This document shows positions 20,801-31,185 of a stretch of 40,000 nucleotides of DNA, piece by piece (within the stretch, counting starts at the first letter, position 1; every line of letters begins with the position of its first letter). The position numbers were made by a program, and so were the translations under genes. The DNA is taken from the NCBI RefSeq assembly GCF_008831285.2, contig NC_045140.1:20001-60000 (forward strand), read 5' to 3'. This DNA is from Nymphaea colorata. Its lineage: Eukaryota > Streptophyta > Magnoliopsida > Nymphaeales > Nymphaeaceae. The notes below the pieces were generated by a model. It worked only from the letters and a program-made list of their open reading frames with translations, ran no database searches and was not told the DNA's origin.

Positions 20801-22753
20801 GGTGAAAGTCATGCTAAAATTCTTCACGTCCCATGATATGATACCCAAGGTAAAGAACCAGGGCATTCCAAGAATCAAATCTACTCCGTCGAGTGGAATA
20901 ACCAAGAAATCAATTTTGAAGGGTTTTTTCTTGATGACTACTTCCATATTCTTCCCTTCGTTAAGGCATTTCAGCCTTAGACCCCCTCCCACGACTATTG
21001 TTTGGGGTGAGCTAGATTCGAGGGCCACCTTACACTTTTTAGCTGCTTCCTCAGTTAGGAAGTTTCGCGTGGCCCCGTTGTCCAACAAAATGAGGATCTT
21101 CTTGCCGTTGATCCTCCCAAACACTCGGAATGAATTGGGCTTGTTTGGGTCTTGCATCGAGTGAAGAGACTCGGTCTCTGTGGGTTTCTCTTCCTTGGCG
21201 GGAGTCTCCTCCTTGGCTATTTCTTTTTTCTTCTCGGTCTTTTTAATTCGGCGCTTTTGAATTACTTCTTCCTCTGAAGAGGACGAGCTGGACTCGTAGG
21301 AAGCGCTGGAGGATGAGTCACTATCTGTACACGAGCTGGACTCCTCATCACTTATCACTTGTACCCTAAAGTAGGCTGGGCACTTGTGATATTTGTCCCA
21401 TTTACCCTCACACCTATAGCACAGACCTTTGCGTCTGTATTCCTCAATTTGTTGAGGCGTGAGGTAGCGTAGGGGCGGTTTCTTGCCTTGCCCTTGATTG
21501 GAGTTGTGGTAGGGTCGTGGTTCGTTCCCTCTTTTGTAGGGAACTATCTCCTTTCTGGTGTTACGAGAAGCAGAGGGATAGGAGCTTCGTTTCCTCTGTT
21601 TATCAAATTTATGAGCCTTTTTCTCGGCTCTTCTTTCCTCGATTCTCTCTTCGTATAGACGGGCCATGGCTATGCATTCTTCCAACTTCTCAAAGCGGTG
21701 AATTTTCATCTCTCGCTTTATGTCATTTCTAAGGCCTCCTTTAAAAGCGCCGATGAGGGCCTTTTCCGGCCACCTGACCATGCTCGCTAGGCGCTCAAAC
21801 TGCCTTTTGTAGGCTGGCACGGTAGTGGTCTGGACCAAATTTTTTAAGTCCTCATCGTAATCAATGAATGTTGAGTCCCCAAATTGGAGTTGGAGACTGG
21901 CCTTATACTTTTCCCAGGTTTGCTCTTCATTATTGTGGTTAAACCACAAGTAATGCGTTGTAGCCTCTCCGGTCATGTTGGCCGTAGCTATCTCAATCCA
22001 TTCTGCCTCTGGAACGTGGTGACATAAGAAGTACCGCTCTGCCATGAAGAGCCATTCACGCAAGTGTTCACCATTGAACTTAGGGAACTCATATCGGACT
22101 GAGGGTGTCCGTCGCTCTTCTTGCCGTTGGTGGAATCGAGACCCTCTTCTTTGGCGAGCTGGAGACTCGTCTTGCTCCCCTTCGGACGTGATCTCAACTC
22201 GGTTTTGGCTATGGTGTCCAAATCGTGGGGCTCGGGGAGTCCTATCATCGTAGGCATCCGGTTGATGCCTGCTTTGGGGAGGCGCCATGGTATTACGTCG
22301 ACCTCCTTCTGTACTCGTCCCAATATGAGAGATGTTATTGGGATCGACCTCAGTGTCGGTTTGGTAGTTCGGTGCAACTAACAAACCCTTACCCTTATCT
22401 GGGCGTGTATTCGGGCCCTGAGTAGCCCTCTCTGTGCCTTGTTGCTGGTTTGAGGTTAGAGCCCTAAACATTGCTCGTACTTCATCCATTTCGTTCTGTT
22501 GGTTCCTCCTCATTTCGGCTAAGTCTTTGTGGAGTTCGCCGAATTGTCTCTCTATATCCCTCCGTCTATGGTTTTCGGCTTTATCCATGTCTCTACGATA
22601 CTGGCCGAATTCCCGCTCAAGGTTGCCTAGACGGTTAGTAGTATGCTCGGACATCTCCATGTTGGAAGCCCTATGAGCGACTTCTTGAGGGTCCGAAGTG
22701 GTTTCCTCAAGCACGGGCTCGTCGGGGTTCAAGTTTTTCTTAGACTTGGCCAT
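17531..22753 (-). CDS. Gag-pol polyprotein of element B, 1740 aa, protease motif DNG
   Basis: Same domain order as in element A. Coiled coil (about 40-100), gag core (about 215-375), zinc knuckle C445, C448, H456, C458, serine-rich acidic linker (about 470-496), protease, RT (D832, D896, D897), RNase H (D1042, E1077 or E1079, D1104, D1147), integrase (D1297, D1357, E1393) and chromodomain (about 1583-1628). The protease site reads LLDNGAT with N559, where family members have S or T; N559 is codon 21077-21079. The frame opens 12 codons earlier at 22789, but I choose the inner Met because its context matches A (M-x-KSKKN). Residues 1644-1740 are encoded in the LTR and include the basic KRK motif. 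No frameshift or stop. Confidence 0.95.
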   Translation of the reverse strand: MAKSKKNLNPDEPVLEETTSDPQEVAHRASNMEMSEHTTNRLGNLEREFGQYRRDMDKAENHRRRDIERQFGELHKDLAEMRRNQQNEMDEVRAMFRALTSNQQQGTERATQGPNTRPDKGKGLLVAPNYQTDTEVDPNNISHIGTSTEGGRRNTMAPPQSRHQPDAYDDRTPRAPRFGHHSQNRVEITSEGEQDESPARQRRGSRFHQRQEERRTPSVRYEFPKFNGEHLREWLFMAERYFLCHHVPEAEWIEIATANMTGEATTHYLWFNHNNEEQTWEKYKASLQLQFGDSTFIDYDEDLKNLVQTTTVPAYKRQFERLASMVRWPEKALIGAFKGGLRNDIKREMKIHRFEKLEECIAMARLYEERIEERRAEKKAHKFDKQRKRSSYPSASRNTRKEIVPYKRGNEPRPYHNSNQGQGKKPPLRYLTPQQIEEYRRKGLCYRCEGKWDKYHKCPAYFRVQVISDEESSSCTDSDSSSSASYESSSSSSEEEVIQKRRIKKTEKKKEIAKEETPAKEEKPTETESLHSMQDPNKPNSFRVFGRINGKKILILLDNGATRNFLTEEAAKKCKVALESSSPQTIVVGGGLRLKCLNEGKNMEVVIKKKPFKIDFLVIPLDGVDLILGMPWFFTLGIISWDVKNFSMTFTPDGEDEPMTLQGITSITRPKAALRAIEAEQPACWVMALATDVPSREEHEEIVPPRIQSVLDRYEDLFEEPKGLPPPRSYDHRIILTQGAEPVNVRPYRYGYNQKAEIERLVKEMLESGIVQPSSSPFSSPVLLVKKKDNTWRFCVDYRALNEATVKDRHPIPVIDELLDELAGATVFSKIDLRAGYHQIRMCKDDVPKTAFRTHDGHYEFLVMPFGLTNAPATFQRCMNDVFRQYLRDFILVFFDDILIYSQTEELHEKHLATALQVLRDNQLYAKRSKCSFGQPSIGYLGHIVCQQGVRADPEKLDAMQRWPLPKDLKGLRGFLGLTGYYRRFIQGYGLIAQPLTQMLKKGAFQWSEKARAAFDKLKNALITAPVLTLPDFNKQFTIETDACDVGVGAVLSQEGHPIAYMSKALTSRAKPLSTYEKELLAIVLAVEKWRPYLIGHRFVVKTDQNSLKYMLKQRVSTPTQQRWLAKLLGYDFEIEYKKGPDNTAADSLSRLTEQFMTLSVVETDIWERLTQEQQEDQALRLIRASVEQNPGSIPLYTVRGNLLFRKNRAVISPNSGLKQELLQHFHDTPAAGHEGVSKTLGRIKAQFWWRGMKADVQRYIRKCVVCQREKYEAIKPPGHLNPLPIPTKPWTDVTMDFIDAMPRSEGKEAVLVVVDRLTKYSHFAPLPRSYQGPMVASVYQEFIGKLHGMPQSVVCDRDSIFLSAFWQEYMKLMGTTLNFSTAHHPQTDGQSEIVNRSLETYLRCFAGERPNTWVKFLPWAEWSYNTSLHSSTGMTPYEGVYGFPPPAIPRYEGGTAEDDQIDCELRTREEVLDALKQNIAKAQNRMRQVYNKGRKDREFEVGQYVWLKRLPLKQRSLMGQPYSKLLPRYYGPYPVLQKVGKAAYRLGLPRAALVHPVFHVTRLKPHHGDVPTMIEQMPEQLPTPYRILKHRYAQRQGRTRHEVLVEWEGPDKGTSWEEFGLVIHRFPSSSARGQAQFREGESVTDQSHGPDPRPTEQAGPSRLKRKASELWAQTMEHVANSTQDVEAAPTQVAAGGVGGATRSEEVLKPDRLQDVSELSVELTELVKLTSNVSPVNLDA
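17828..17839 (-). promoter_or_regulatory. Polypurine tract of element B
   Basis: Minus strand AGGGAGGGGGAA followed by TC and the LTR start TGTTACGG, identical to element A and likewise inside the ORF (R-E-G-E). Confidence 0.92.
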
Positions 22754-23314
22754 TTGTAAAATCTGGTTGGACCAGCGCCAAGGATGCACTATGCTAAGTA
22801 AATCCTAGCTACGAAATTCCAAAAACTGACTATACTGCCACTCTTAAAACTGAAAATCAATTCGAAGACTAGCTGCCACTCTTAATTCTGTCCACGCTGC
22901 CGATGCTCCAGCTGCCGCGCGTGAGACCTAAGGCGAGGGAGACGGGTTGGCCCGCCTAATGCCGCACTTCGCTTAAGTGCCTCGGCAATCACACTTCGCT
23001 CTAGGCCGGGCTCAAAGAGCCTAAATCACCGCACTCTCCTAGTGCCTCGGTGACGCGCCTCGAGCTTGGCTGCCCTCGGGTGTACAAGGAGTACAACCCT
23101 ACACTTGCCAAGAGTGGACAAGCGAAGCCTAGATCTACGCAACTAAAGAAACCGTGGCTGGACTACGACTGCTATACTGACACTAGAAAACCCAAATCTG
23201 AAAAGAAGACCGCTGAAATAATCAGAAAACCACAAGAAATCCGCTGGCACTGCCCGTTGATGTCGACGATGCGAAGGTCCAAGTGCTCAAACTGACGGAT
23301 ATTCCTCAAGAGGC
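22754..23314 (-). other. Leader between PBS and polyprotein start, element B
   Basis: 561 bases, against 208 in A and C. It holds a 13-bp direct repeat CTGCCACTCTTAA (22835 and 22873) and two similar hairpins, GCACTT-cgctt-AAGTGC (22964-22980) and GCACT-ctcct-AGTGC (23031-23045), each preceded by CC and followed by CTCGG. Such leader hairpins may serve RNA packaging or dimerisation, which is inference. A TTTTCAG acceptor-like site lies close to the start codon. The 81-codon plus-strand ORF here has no recognisable domain. Confidence 0.6.
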
Positions 23315-23326
23315 GCTCTGATACCA
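23315..23326 (-). promoter_or_regulatory. Primer-binding site, initiator tRNA-Met (element B)
   Basis: Minus strand TGGTATCAGAGC, two bases inside the 5' LTR, identical to that in A and C. Confidence 0.96.
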
Positions 23327-25524
23327 ATTGTTAGGACCACACCGGTTGGCCTAAGAAAATCCGACCGATGCAATCCTAATCCTCCCAGGACCTTCTTGAG
23401 GCCTATTCTAAAACCGAAAATCCTAAACAAGTAATTACAGAAAGTTACCCGGCCGGACAGGACCCCGGCGCAAACCCAGTTAGGTGAAGGAATACAAGTC
23501 GAGGATACCCTTTCTTCAAAACCTAACTATGGATAGCCTACTACAAAAGAACTAAGGGGGTTGACGAGGCCTTACAAACGTGAGCGATACAAATATTAAT
23601 TCTCTCGCAACTCACTCACAAACCACGCAAACCACTGGTAACGGCCAAACCACACCCAACAAAAGCAAATAGGGAGGTAACGCTCCTTGTGGTCGTGTCT
23701 CGGGCACAGTGCCCTCGAGGTACCTCACGGGGGAGCAGGGCCGAAGCCAAGGCTAAAGCAAAACATAAAGCAACTATGATGCTGTCCTAAAACAAACGAA
23801 AGCAAATTCCCGCCCGCGGCTACAAGGGGGATCAAGGGATTACCGGCCAAGGTAAACCTTGGCGTAGCTGGATAAGCACCCGAGGTGAGAACCAACCCTC
23901 GGGTATTGCAGCTTGCTGTTCAAGAAGGCCGGTTGAGGAGAGCCTCCTCGCTCGCCTGCTGCACTATTCAATCCGCTGGCCGAATGGTGTTGGGCGATGA
24001 ACTCGCCGCTGAGATCCTGGCCCCCGCGCCTGAAGGGGTGGCCGCTCGCTGCTGGCCGAGAGTTCGCGCTGTCGCTGGACGCGCGTCTACCGGGTGGAAG
24101 CAGAACGGCGGGCCGCCTGGAAGGAGCCGAGCGCCGGAATGCTTGCGGATGTAGTCTGAGGAGATGCGGGCAGCGCGTGTAGCTACCGATATGGGTCGCG
24201 CTCAGCGCTGAGGACGATGACCGATGCCGGAGAGAGAGACGCTGTCGGGCCGGAAGGGACGCCTGTGTGCCGAGGGGGGCTGCTGCCGGGAAGACAGCGC
24301 CTACCTGCCTGCCTTCGGTTGTGACTCAGTCACGCTCGCCGCTGGGTGCCAACGGTGAAGGTCACGATCGAGGCAAGGGGGCCGGAGGGAGCCGGCGTAG
24401 CCTAGTCCTAACTAAGGCTGGGGTTGGCTCGGTTCGGCTGGGTTCTACTAGGTAGGCCGGTTTAGTCAAGGTGGGCTCGGGTTGAGGTTGGCCAAGAAGG
24501 TTAAGGGAATAGGTTCGAAATGGGTGACCTAACTACGTGAGGCTTAAGCGAGGTGGTTTGGGTCGGGTCTAAGCCCGCGGATATGGTCAATGTTGACCGA
24601 GTGAGGTCAGGGTTGACTAAGGTGGGTGGTTGACTAATGGACCTAGCTGAGTGGGTCCTGGTAGATTGGGTCAAGGGACGCTCGAGCTAGACTCGAGCCG
24701 ACTAGGGTAGCTTGAACTAAGAGGGCTCGGTGGAAGAGATGACCTAGTGTTGACTAAGGTTAAGACAAGTGATGTTGGTCTAGGTAGGTTCAGTCAAAAG
24801 GGTTGACCTACGGCGAGGGAGGTGCGAGAGGGTGCCTAGGAGGACTCGGTTGACTTGGCTGGTCTTGCCAAGATGGTGCACCACGATCTTGCCACGCGGC
24901 AAGATCAACGACCGACAGAGATGACGCGGAATTAATCACGCGTAGAGGAGATGCGAGGAGGAGTTGCCTAAATGGTAGGGGAGAAAACTGAAATCGAATG
25001 AACCTGGACAGAATTCCAGGTCGATTCTCTTGATCTCTCGAGAATCCTCAACAAGTCTTGGATGACGCCACGTGGAGAGATGAGAGGCTATGGATTGACG
25101 CGGTAAGGAGGTGGAAACGAATGCGGCAAGGTGATGACGACACGCACGGTATTTCCTAAAACAGCTAAGGTAAGAGGCTATCGGGTGACCGCGTGGAGCT
25201 AGCTGGGCGTTGCGTCAAAACGCGTGGGACCCAGCTAGATCGTGCAGGGAGAGGTTGGCTGAGGTGGCTGATGGAGGGAGCACAGATGATTGACACCTGG
25301 CAGGATAGAGGGCCGAGGCGTTCTCGGATTAGGGTTGACTCTAGTGAAGAATGCGAGAAAGCAAGGAGGAGCGGCGGCTACGGGATTGACCTAAATGATT
25401 GGTAACTCGAGATCCTAGGACGATCTCGAGCAGAGACACGTGGAAGGTTAGGGTGCTACGAAGTTAGGAGCTGGGGAGATGATGACACGTGGATGAAATC
25501 GACGGACAAGAAGGAAATACGAGT

Positions 25525-25533
25525 ACTAACCTT
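25525..25533 (-). promoter_or_regulatory. Predicted 5' splice site in the leader (element B)
   Basis: Minus strand AAG|GTTAGT at the position equivalent to CAG|GTAAGT of element A. A second GTTAGTAC lies upstream in the transcript near 26140. Confidence 0.4.
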
Positions 25534-26547
25534 AGCGACGACCGGCGGCAAGGCTGAGACGAATCCTCCACGTGCGGCGGCTAGGGTTTTAGCTTCGTTC
25601 CCTTTGTCCAAATTGCCTCTTCTTCAGACTGAACAACACCCTTGAGGGCGAGGGTATTCTGGTCTGATTCCGCCGGAATTAATGGTACTGACCGGGAGTA
25701 GCAGGGATCGCCGGAATCTCCGAGTTCCGGCGAAGGTGCGGTCTAGAGCTCCACCCGTTAGAACTCACTCCAATTTGATTATTTGATCTTTGGGATGGAG
25801 GCGATTCCGAGGGTCAACTCAATTTTGCAGATCGTGTCCAGAACCCTTGTTTCCTGAGTTCATGAAGTCTCTGGACCGAGAGTCTTGTATGGCTGAACCG
25901 AGTATAAATGATACAAATTCGTGCTCGTGGGGCTCGCGGTTCGATTCGATCAACGTGTTAGCAAGGGGGATTAATCGGAGTTTCCCCAAACTGTGTAAGG
26001 GACTGATTCCAACAGATTTCTTCGTTACCTCTAAGTCAGGCCTCGGGTATGCCGAGGGAAGACCCCAGAAGATAAGAAGAACGCTGTTCCAATCGATCTC
26101 AACACGACTTTGGCGAAAACACGAAAATCTCAAGTACTAACCTCTTTGTCGATATTGAAGCCGAGGTAAACCGCGCCTTCAATCTTCCTTGTTCCAGCTT
26201 CAGCCTCTCCACTTCTTCGTGTTCAAGAAGAGGGCACCGAATCCGGACTTGCTTTAAGCTAGGGATGTACCGTGGACAAGGGAGGGACCGCCGCCGTGAG
26301 GAAGAGATCCGCCGATGCCGTGCTGCCTTATGCCGGTGTCTAAGGACTTTGGCTCTTCAAGGACAGGATTTGAGGGGATTGGAAGCGCCTTGGAGGTAGA
26401 GGACGCGAGGGGGAAGAAGACGCCAGGCTCGGGTGAGCAAGGTGGGAGACGAGAAGGAGAGAGAGACCTCGAGAGAGGAGAGAGAAGAATTCCGAACAAA
26501 TGATTCCTTAATCTCAAAATTGCATCCAATGTACAAGATCCAAAAAG

Positions 26548-26555
26548 TATATATA
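26548..26555 (-). promoter_or_regulatory. TATA box candidate, element B 5' LTR
   Basis: TATATATA about 634 bases into the LTR, beside the same AAGATCCAAAA block as in element A and upstream of a CT-rich stretch on the minus strand. Confidence 0.55.
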
Positions 26556-27189
26556 CAAGTTCAAATGAAGCGGGTTTGTATTTCATAACCCGCGCTAGAT
26601 CTAATCCAACAACTAATGCGCCGAGCACACCCCGCTCGGCCTGGGTCTCGAGTTCAAAACTCGTTATTGGCAAGGAATGGTTAAGTGCGAAAGCAAAGAC
26701 TGAAAATGACTAAGTGCTGGAAGGAAACGAGCGGCCTAGTGCCTAAGCTCGAAATTTAAACGAATCGTCCCTGAGCCTTGTGAGCCCAGGGCGGGGACCT
26801 CGTGTGGGTTGCCGCCCACACTTCGGTTAGATGCGCATGGGCTAAGTCTGTTTGACTTAGCCGATTGCCTAGGATTCTAGGTCTTAGAATCGGCTCAAGC
26901 GTCTAGGTTGACCGGACTCACATTAGAGGTTAACTTGACTAACTCGGTGAGTTCAACACTTAGTTCAGAAACGTCTTGAAGCCTATCCGGTTTGAGCACC
27001 TCTTCGGACCTGGTTGCTCCTCCCACTCCTCCCGCTGCAACCTGCGTTGGTGCTGCTTCAACATCTTGGGTTGAGTTGGCGACGTGCTCCATGGTCTGAG
27101 CCCACAACTCAGACGCCTTGCGCTTCAACCGGCTAGGTCCGGCCTGCTCTGTCGGCCTTGGGTCGGGACCATGAGATTGGTCCGTAACA

Positions 27190-27194
27190 GGACC
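27190..27194. repeat. Target-site duplication of element B, right copy (GGACC)
   Basis: Repeats 13960-13964 and leads straight into the rest of element C's LTR. Confidence 0.94.
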
Positions 27195-30100
27195 ACTCCT
27201 GCTAGAACTAGAATTTCCTAACCAAGAGCGACCTACCTTCCCAGGTCTCTTGAGTGCTACTCAAAAACCGAAAATTCCTAAGACAATTAATTACAACACT
27301 TCTACCCGGCCGGACAGACCCCGGCGCAAAAACCCTTAGGACAGAAGATTCAGGTGCGGAATACCCTTATTCCCAAATCCTAACTACGGGCAGACCTAAG
27401 ACAAACACTACAAGGGTTGACGCGGCTTTTACAATCGTAAGCGATACAAGAATTCACTCGTCTCACTCAACAAACCACTCAACCAAACACACAAGACGAA
27501 CGAGCAAACCACGCCCAACAATAAGCAAATGGGTACGGTCGGCTCCTTGTGGTCGTGTCTCGGGCAGCTGGCCCTTGAGGTACCACGGCAGGGAGCTAGG
27601 CCGAAGCCTTGGGCTAAAACAATAACTAAAACAAACTAAATGGAATCCTAAAACCGAAAGCACAACACCCTCCCCGGAATCTACAAGTGAGCTAAGGTGT
27701 TACCGGCCAAGGGCTAGCCTTGGCTGAGCCGGAACAACCGCGGGGTGAAGACCAAACCCCGGGCAATGCAGCAACGGGCCGGCGAGAAGCGCGCGGCCTG
27801 GACAGCCTCCTGCTGTCGGACGAGTAGACAGACGTTGCCTGGAACAGTAGCCTGCTGCCGAGCAAAGACGGTCACGCGAGGAACAGAGACAGCCACCTGC
27901 TGTCGAGAATCACCTCCGGACGCGCGGCCGTGAAGGACACGGGCTAGCTGTCGGATGCGGCTGGCTGACGAGTGGCCGAGAGGACAGCAAACTGCGGTCG
28001 GGCACAGACTGACGGACGAGACCTGACTGTCGAGTGCAGACCTACGGTAGCAGCGGCAAAAACAAAGGCGAGTCGCTGTCGCCTTGGACGCCGGAAGAGC
28101 AGCGACTGGATGTCGCCGAGGCGCTGGCGCGTTGCCGCTTGCAAACTGAAGACAGGTCGGCGGGGGAAGGTCGACTGGGCAGCCACCTGCTGCCTGGAGC
28201 CGAGAGGAGAGGGCGACCGACTGTCGCCGCTAGGCTGGACAGAAGCCGCGGACAAGACGAGGGGGGCGAAAGCCGAGTTCGGCAGTGCCTACCTGCCTAT
28301 TCTCCGAATGGCTCAGCCACGGACGCCGGCAGGAAACCCGACGATGGAGAGCGCAGCCGAGGTGCTGGCCGAGGACTGCTAGCGGTGCGCTAGCGTCGCC
28401 GACTGAACCTAGTCCCTAGCTACGGCAGGGCTGGGCTTGGACTGGCGGGGCTCTACAGGTAGAACAGTCAAGATAAGAGGGCTCGGGCTGGGGTAGGCCG
28501 AGAGTCAACAGGGCTTAGGTTCGATAGGGAGGTTAACCTAGCTAAAGGGTAGGTTAGGCCGAGAGCTAGAACTAGAGAGAGTGAGGTTAAGGGTAAGCTC
28601 GGTCGAGGAACTTAGGCACTTGGGTGAGCTGGGGTAGATCGAGGCTGGGCTCGGTTGGGGGTAAGTGAGCTGGGTCACTCGAGCTAGACTCGAGTCAACT
28701 AGGTTAGTCCTAGCTGGGCTCGGGTTGACCGAGTTCCTAGGGATGAGGATGAGTTAGGTCAAAGGAGCTCAAGTCAACTAAGAAGAAATCGACTAGGTGA
28801 GCTGGGTTCGGTCAAAGTCAAACTAGGTTGGGTTTGACTAATGCACCTAGGTAGGGTTGGGGGCTAAGTCAAGTTGACTTAGAATTAGGCTCGAGCTAAG
28901 AGGACTCCCTGGAACTAAAAGACTAAGTACTCGAGTGGGTCCCTCGAGCAAGGAGATGATGACACGTCAAAAGATGGAGGGTCACGGAAGAGAACGGTTG
29001 AAGATAGTGGGGAGCTTGGCTGGGGTGTTCTCGTGACTAAAGGAGATGAGGACACGTGTAAGATCTACGGTGGAGAAGGGACTGGGAGTGGGAATGGATC
29101 TGAACGTGATTAAGGCCAGGTGCGAGTCTAAGGGGACTTGCGCTACAAACGAGGAAAAGTGGGGCGCGAGAGAGGGGAGTGGCACACAAAATGAGGGATG
29201 TGAAGGATGAGGTGGCGAGCTATGAGGAGCTGGTGGAAAAGATGATATGCGAGCTGGAAGGGAGCTGGGTCGTGGGCAGAGAGATGCTGCCACGTGGCCA
29301 GATGAAAGGCTGTGGTTCCTTGCGAGTGGGGCTGAAGACTTGGACAACCCAAGTGGAGGACGAGGTGGCGTCTAGTGCTCCTAAAGCTAAGGAACGTGTA
29401 GGATAACTGGTTTTCGGGTAAGGGACACGATGGGCCAGGTGGGACACGAGCTGGGAAGGATGATTGGATGGCTGACACGTGTACAGAAGGACGGTGAGGA
29501 TTGAACTTACCTGATCCGAGTTGACTTCACGTAGGCTCGCACCGAGTGAGGAAGACCGGCCTGGTTTGAGTGATCTCACGCCAATGACCAGTACGCCCCT
29601 TCAAGCTTCTTGAAAACTTCAACTCGCCAAGGGCAGGGTGGTCCTATGCCACCGGAATCTTGAGAACACGCCGGAAGTTGCAGGATACACCGGAAGACAG
29701 CAGAATTCCGGCGAGAAAGCGATCTAACTATCCAGCCGTGCGTTTTCACCCGAACGTGGGTATATTGGAGCGCTTGATTGGGCGATTCCAATGAACTCGT
29801 ACAGATGATATTTCTACGGTTAAATCTTCATTTACAGGGAGTTTTAACCTGCTGGACCAGAGAACAAGAGGTAGGACAGAACCCGAATTTCCCTTCAAGA
29901 AAGTCCGGTCGCATCCACTCTCTCGTTCTTCTCTTGGTGGCTACGTTAACTCGAAAATTCACGGCATTTCTTCACGAAGATCCTTGGATAATCTAAGACA
30001 GATTTTAATGCTCGACACAGACCTTCCTCACGGGTTGACCGCGAAGAAGACCTCGTGTATTAGCGTATTCTGTCCTAGATTAACCGCCAATCAACAAGAA

Positions 30101-31185
30101 GAAAACCGAGAATCGAAGGAAAACAATTTAGCAGTCGTTGCTGAATTCTAATCCGAATTCAGCCTTCCCTTTAGCAAAATCAGACTCTCAACTTCACCGG
30201 GGTTGTGAAGAAGGCACCAACCTTGCTGGAATTGCAGTTCAAGAGGGGAATCAGCCGTGGACGAGGGAGGGATTGCCGCCGGTAGGGAGGAATCCGCCGC
30301 AAGCCGTCGTGCTTTGAGTTCACCACCGGAATATCTCCGATGCCCGAAGCTTTGCTGGAATTAGGAAGCGTCACAGGCCAAGGGGACGCGAGGGGATGAG
30401 AGGCACCGCAGATTTCACCATGTGAAACTCGATGGCTGACGAAGAGGATGAAGAACTCGCCTCTAGACCGAGGGAGAGAAAGACAACCTCACGAGGAGGA
30501 GAGAGATTGCAAACCTTGCAAATGCTTTCTTAGTTCAATATTCGATACAAACTCTAAGATCCAAAACAATATATACATGTCCTAATTGAACGAGTCTACA
30601 ATCCAGATCTCGTTCTCTACCCACAATCCAAATCCATATTGCCAAGCACAACCCGCTTGGCTAGGTCCTTATTTCAAAACCCAACGAAAGCAAACCTATT
30701 TGCTTAACAAAAAACACTTAAACTAGACTCGGGCCTAATGCCCAACTCGTAAACAAAAGGGTTAAACCCCTGAGCCTTGTGAGCCCAGGGTGGGGACCTC
30801 GTGAGGGGACCCGCCCTCACTTCGGTTGACTAGACCAAGAGCTCGGTCTGGTTTGACCGAGCCATTTGCCTAAGACCTTGGTCTTTGGCTAGCCTCAAGG
30901 GACATAAGACCGGACTCACTTGGTTAAGACTCTACTAGCTTAGTGAGACCTACTCTAGAATCACAATCACCCTGAGACGTACCCAGTTCAAGCACCGTCT
31001 TGGCTTCAGCTGCTCCTCCCGCTCCTCCCACTGCAACTGACGCTGGTGCAGAATCCTTCTCCTTGGGACTTACCTGCGCGAGCTGAAGAGAACGCGCCCA
31101 AATCTCTGACGCCTTCCTCTTACGCCGACTGGGTTCGGCCTGCTCTGCCTCCATCTGCACGGGACCTGGAAATTGGTCCGTAACA
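27195..31185 (-). repeat. Element C 3' LTR, main part (3991 bp)
   Basis: Continues the 10 bases at 13955-13964; together 4001 bp. Content as in the element A LTR, with T instead of C at 27962. It includes the last 86 codons and stop of the polyprotein (30924-31185) and the hairpin cluster at 30768-30888. Confidence 0.96.

Larger units (their letters stand above)
13965..27189 (-). mobile_element. Element B: complete sister-family chromovirus nested in element C
   Basis: A 13,225-bp element with two 3861-bp LTRs, PBS, PPT and one intact 1740-aa polyprotein on the minus strand, bounded by GGACC duplications. The protein is closely similar to that of A/C in RT and integrase, and the architecture is the same, including the coding tail in the LTR. 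The LTRs share only islands with A/C LTRs, so it is a separate family of one lineage. I saw no difference between its two LTRs, which fits a very recent insertion. The protease has DNG in place of DSG. Confidence 0.97.
23329..27189 (-). repeat. Element B 5' LTR (3861 bp)
   Basis: Equal in length to the 3' LTR; I saw no difference in the parts compared. It carries the promoter candidate at 26548-26555, the donor-like site at 25525-25533, and a copy of the tail codons (26895-27189) that lacks its upstream frame. Followed directly by GGACC. Confidence 0.97.

Noticed and set aside
22754-22789. Upstream in-frame Met of the element B polyprotein
   Set aside because: The 12 extra residues have no counterpart in A or C, whereas the inner Met begins the conserved M-x-KSKKN sequence.
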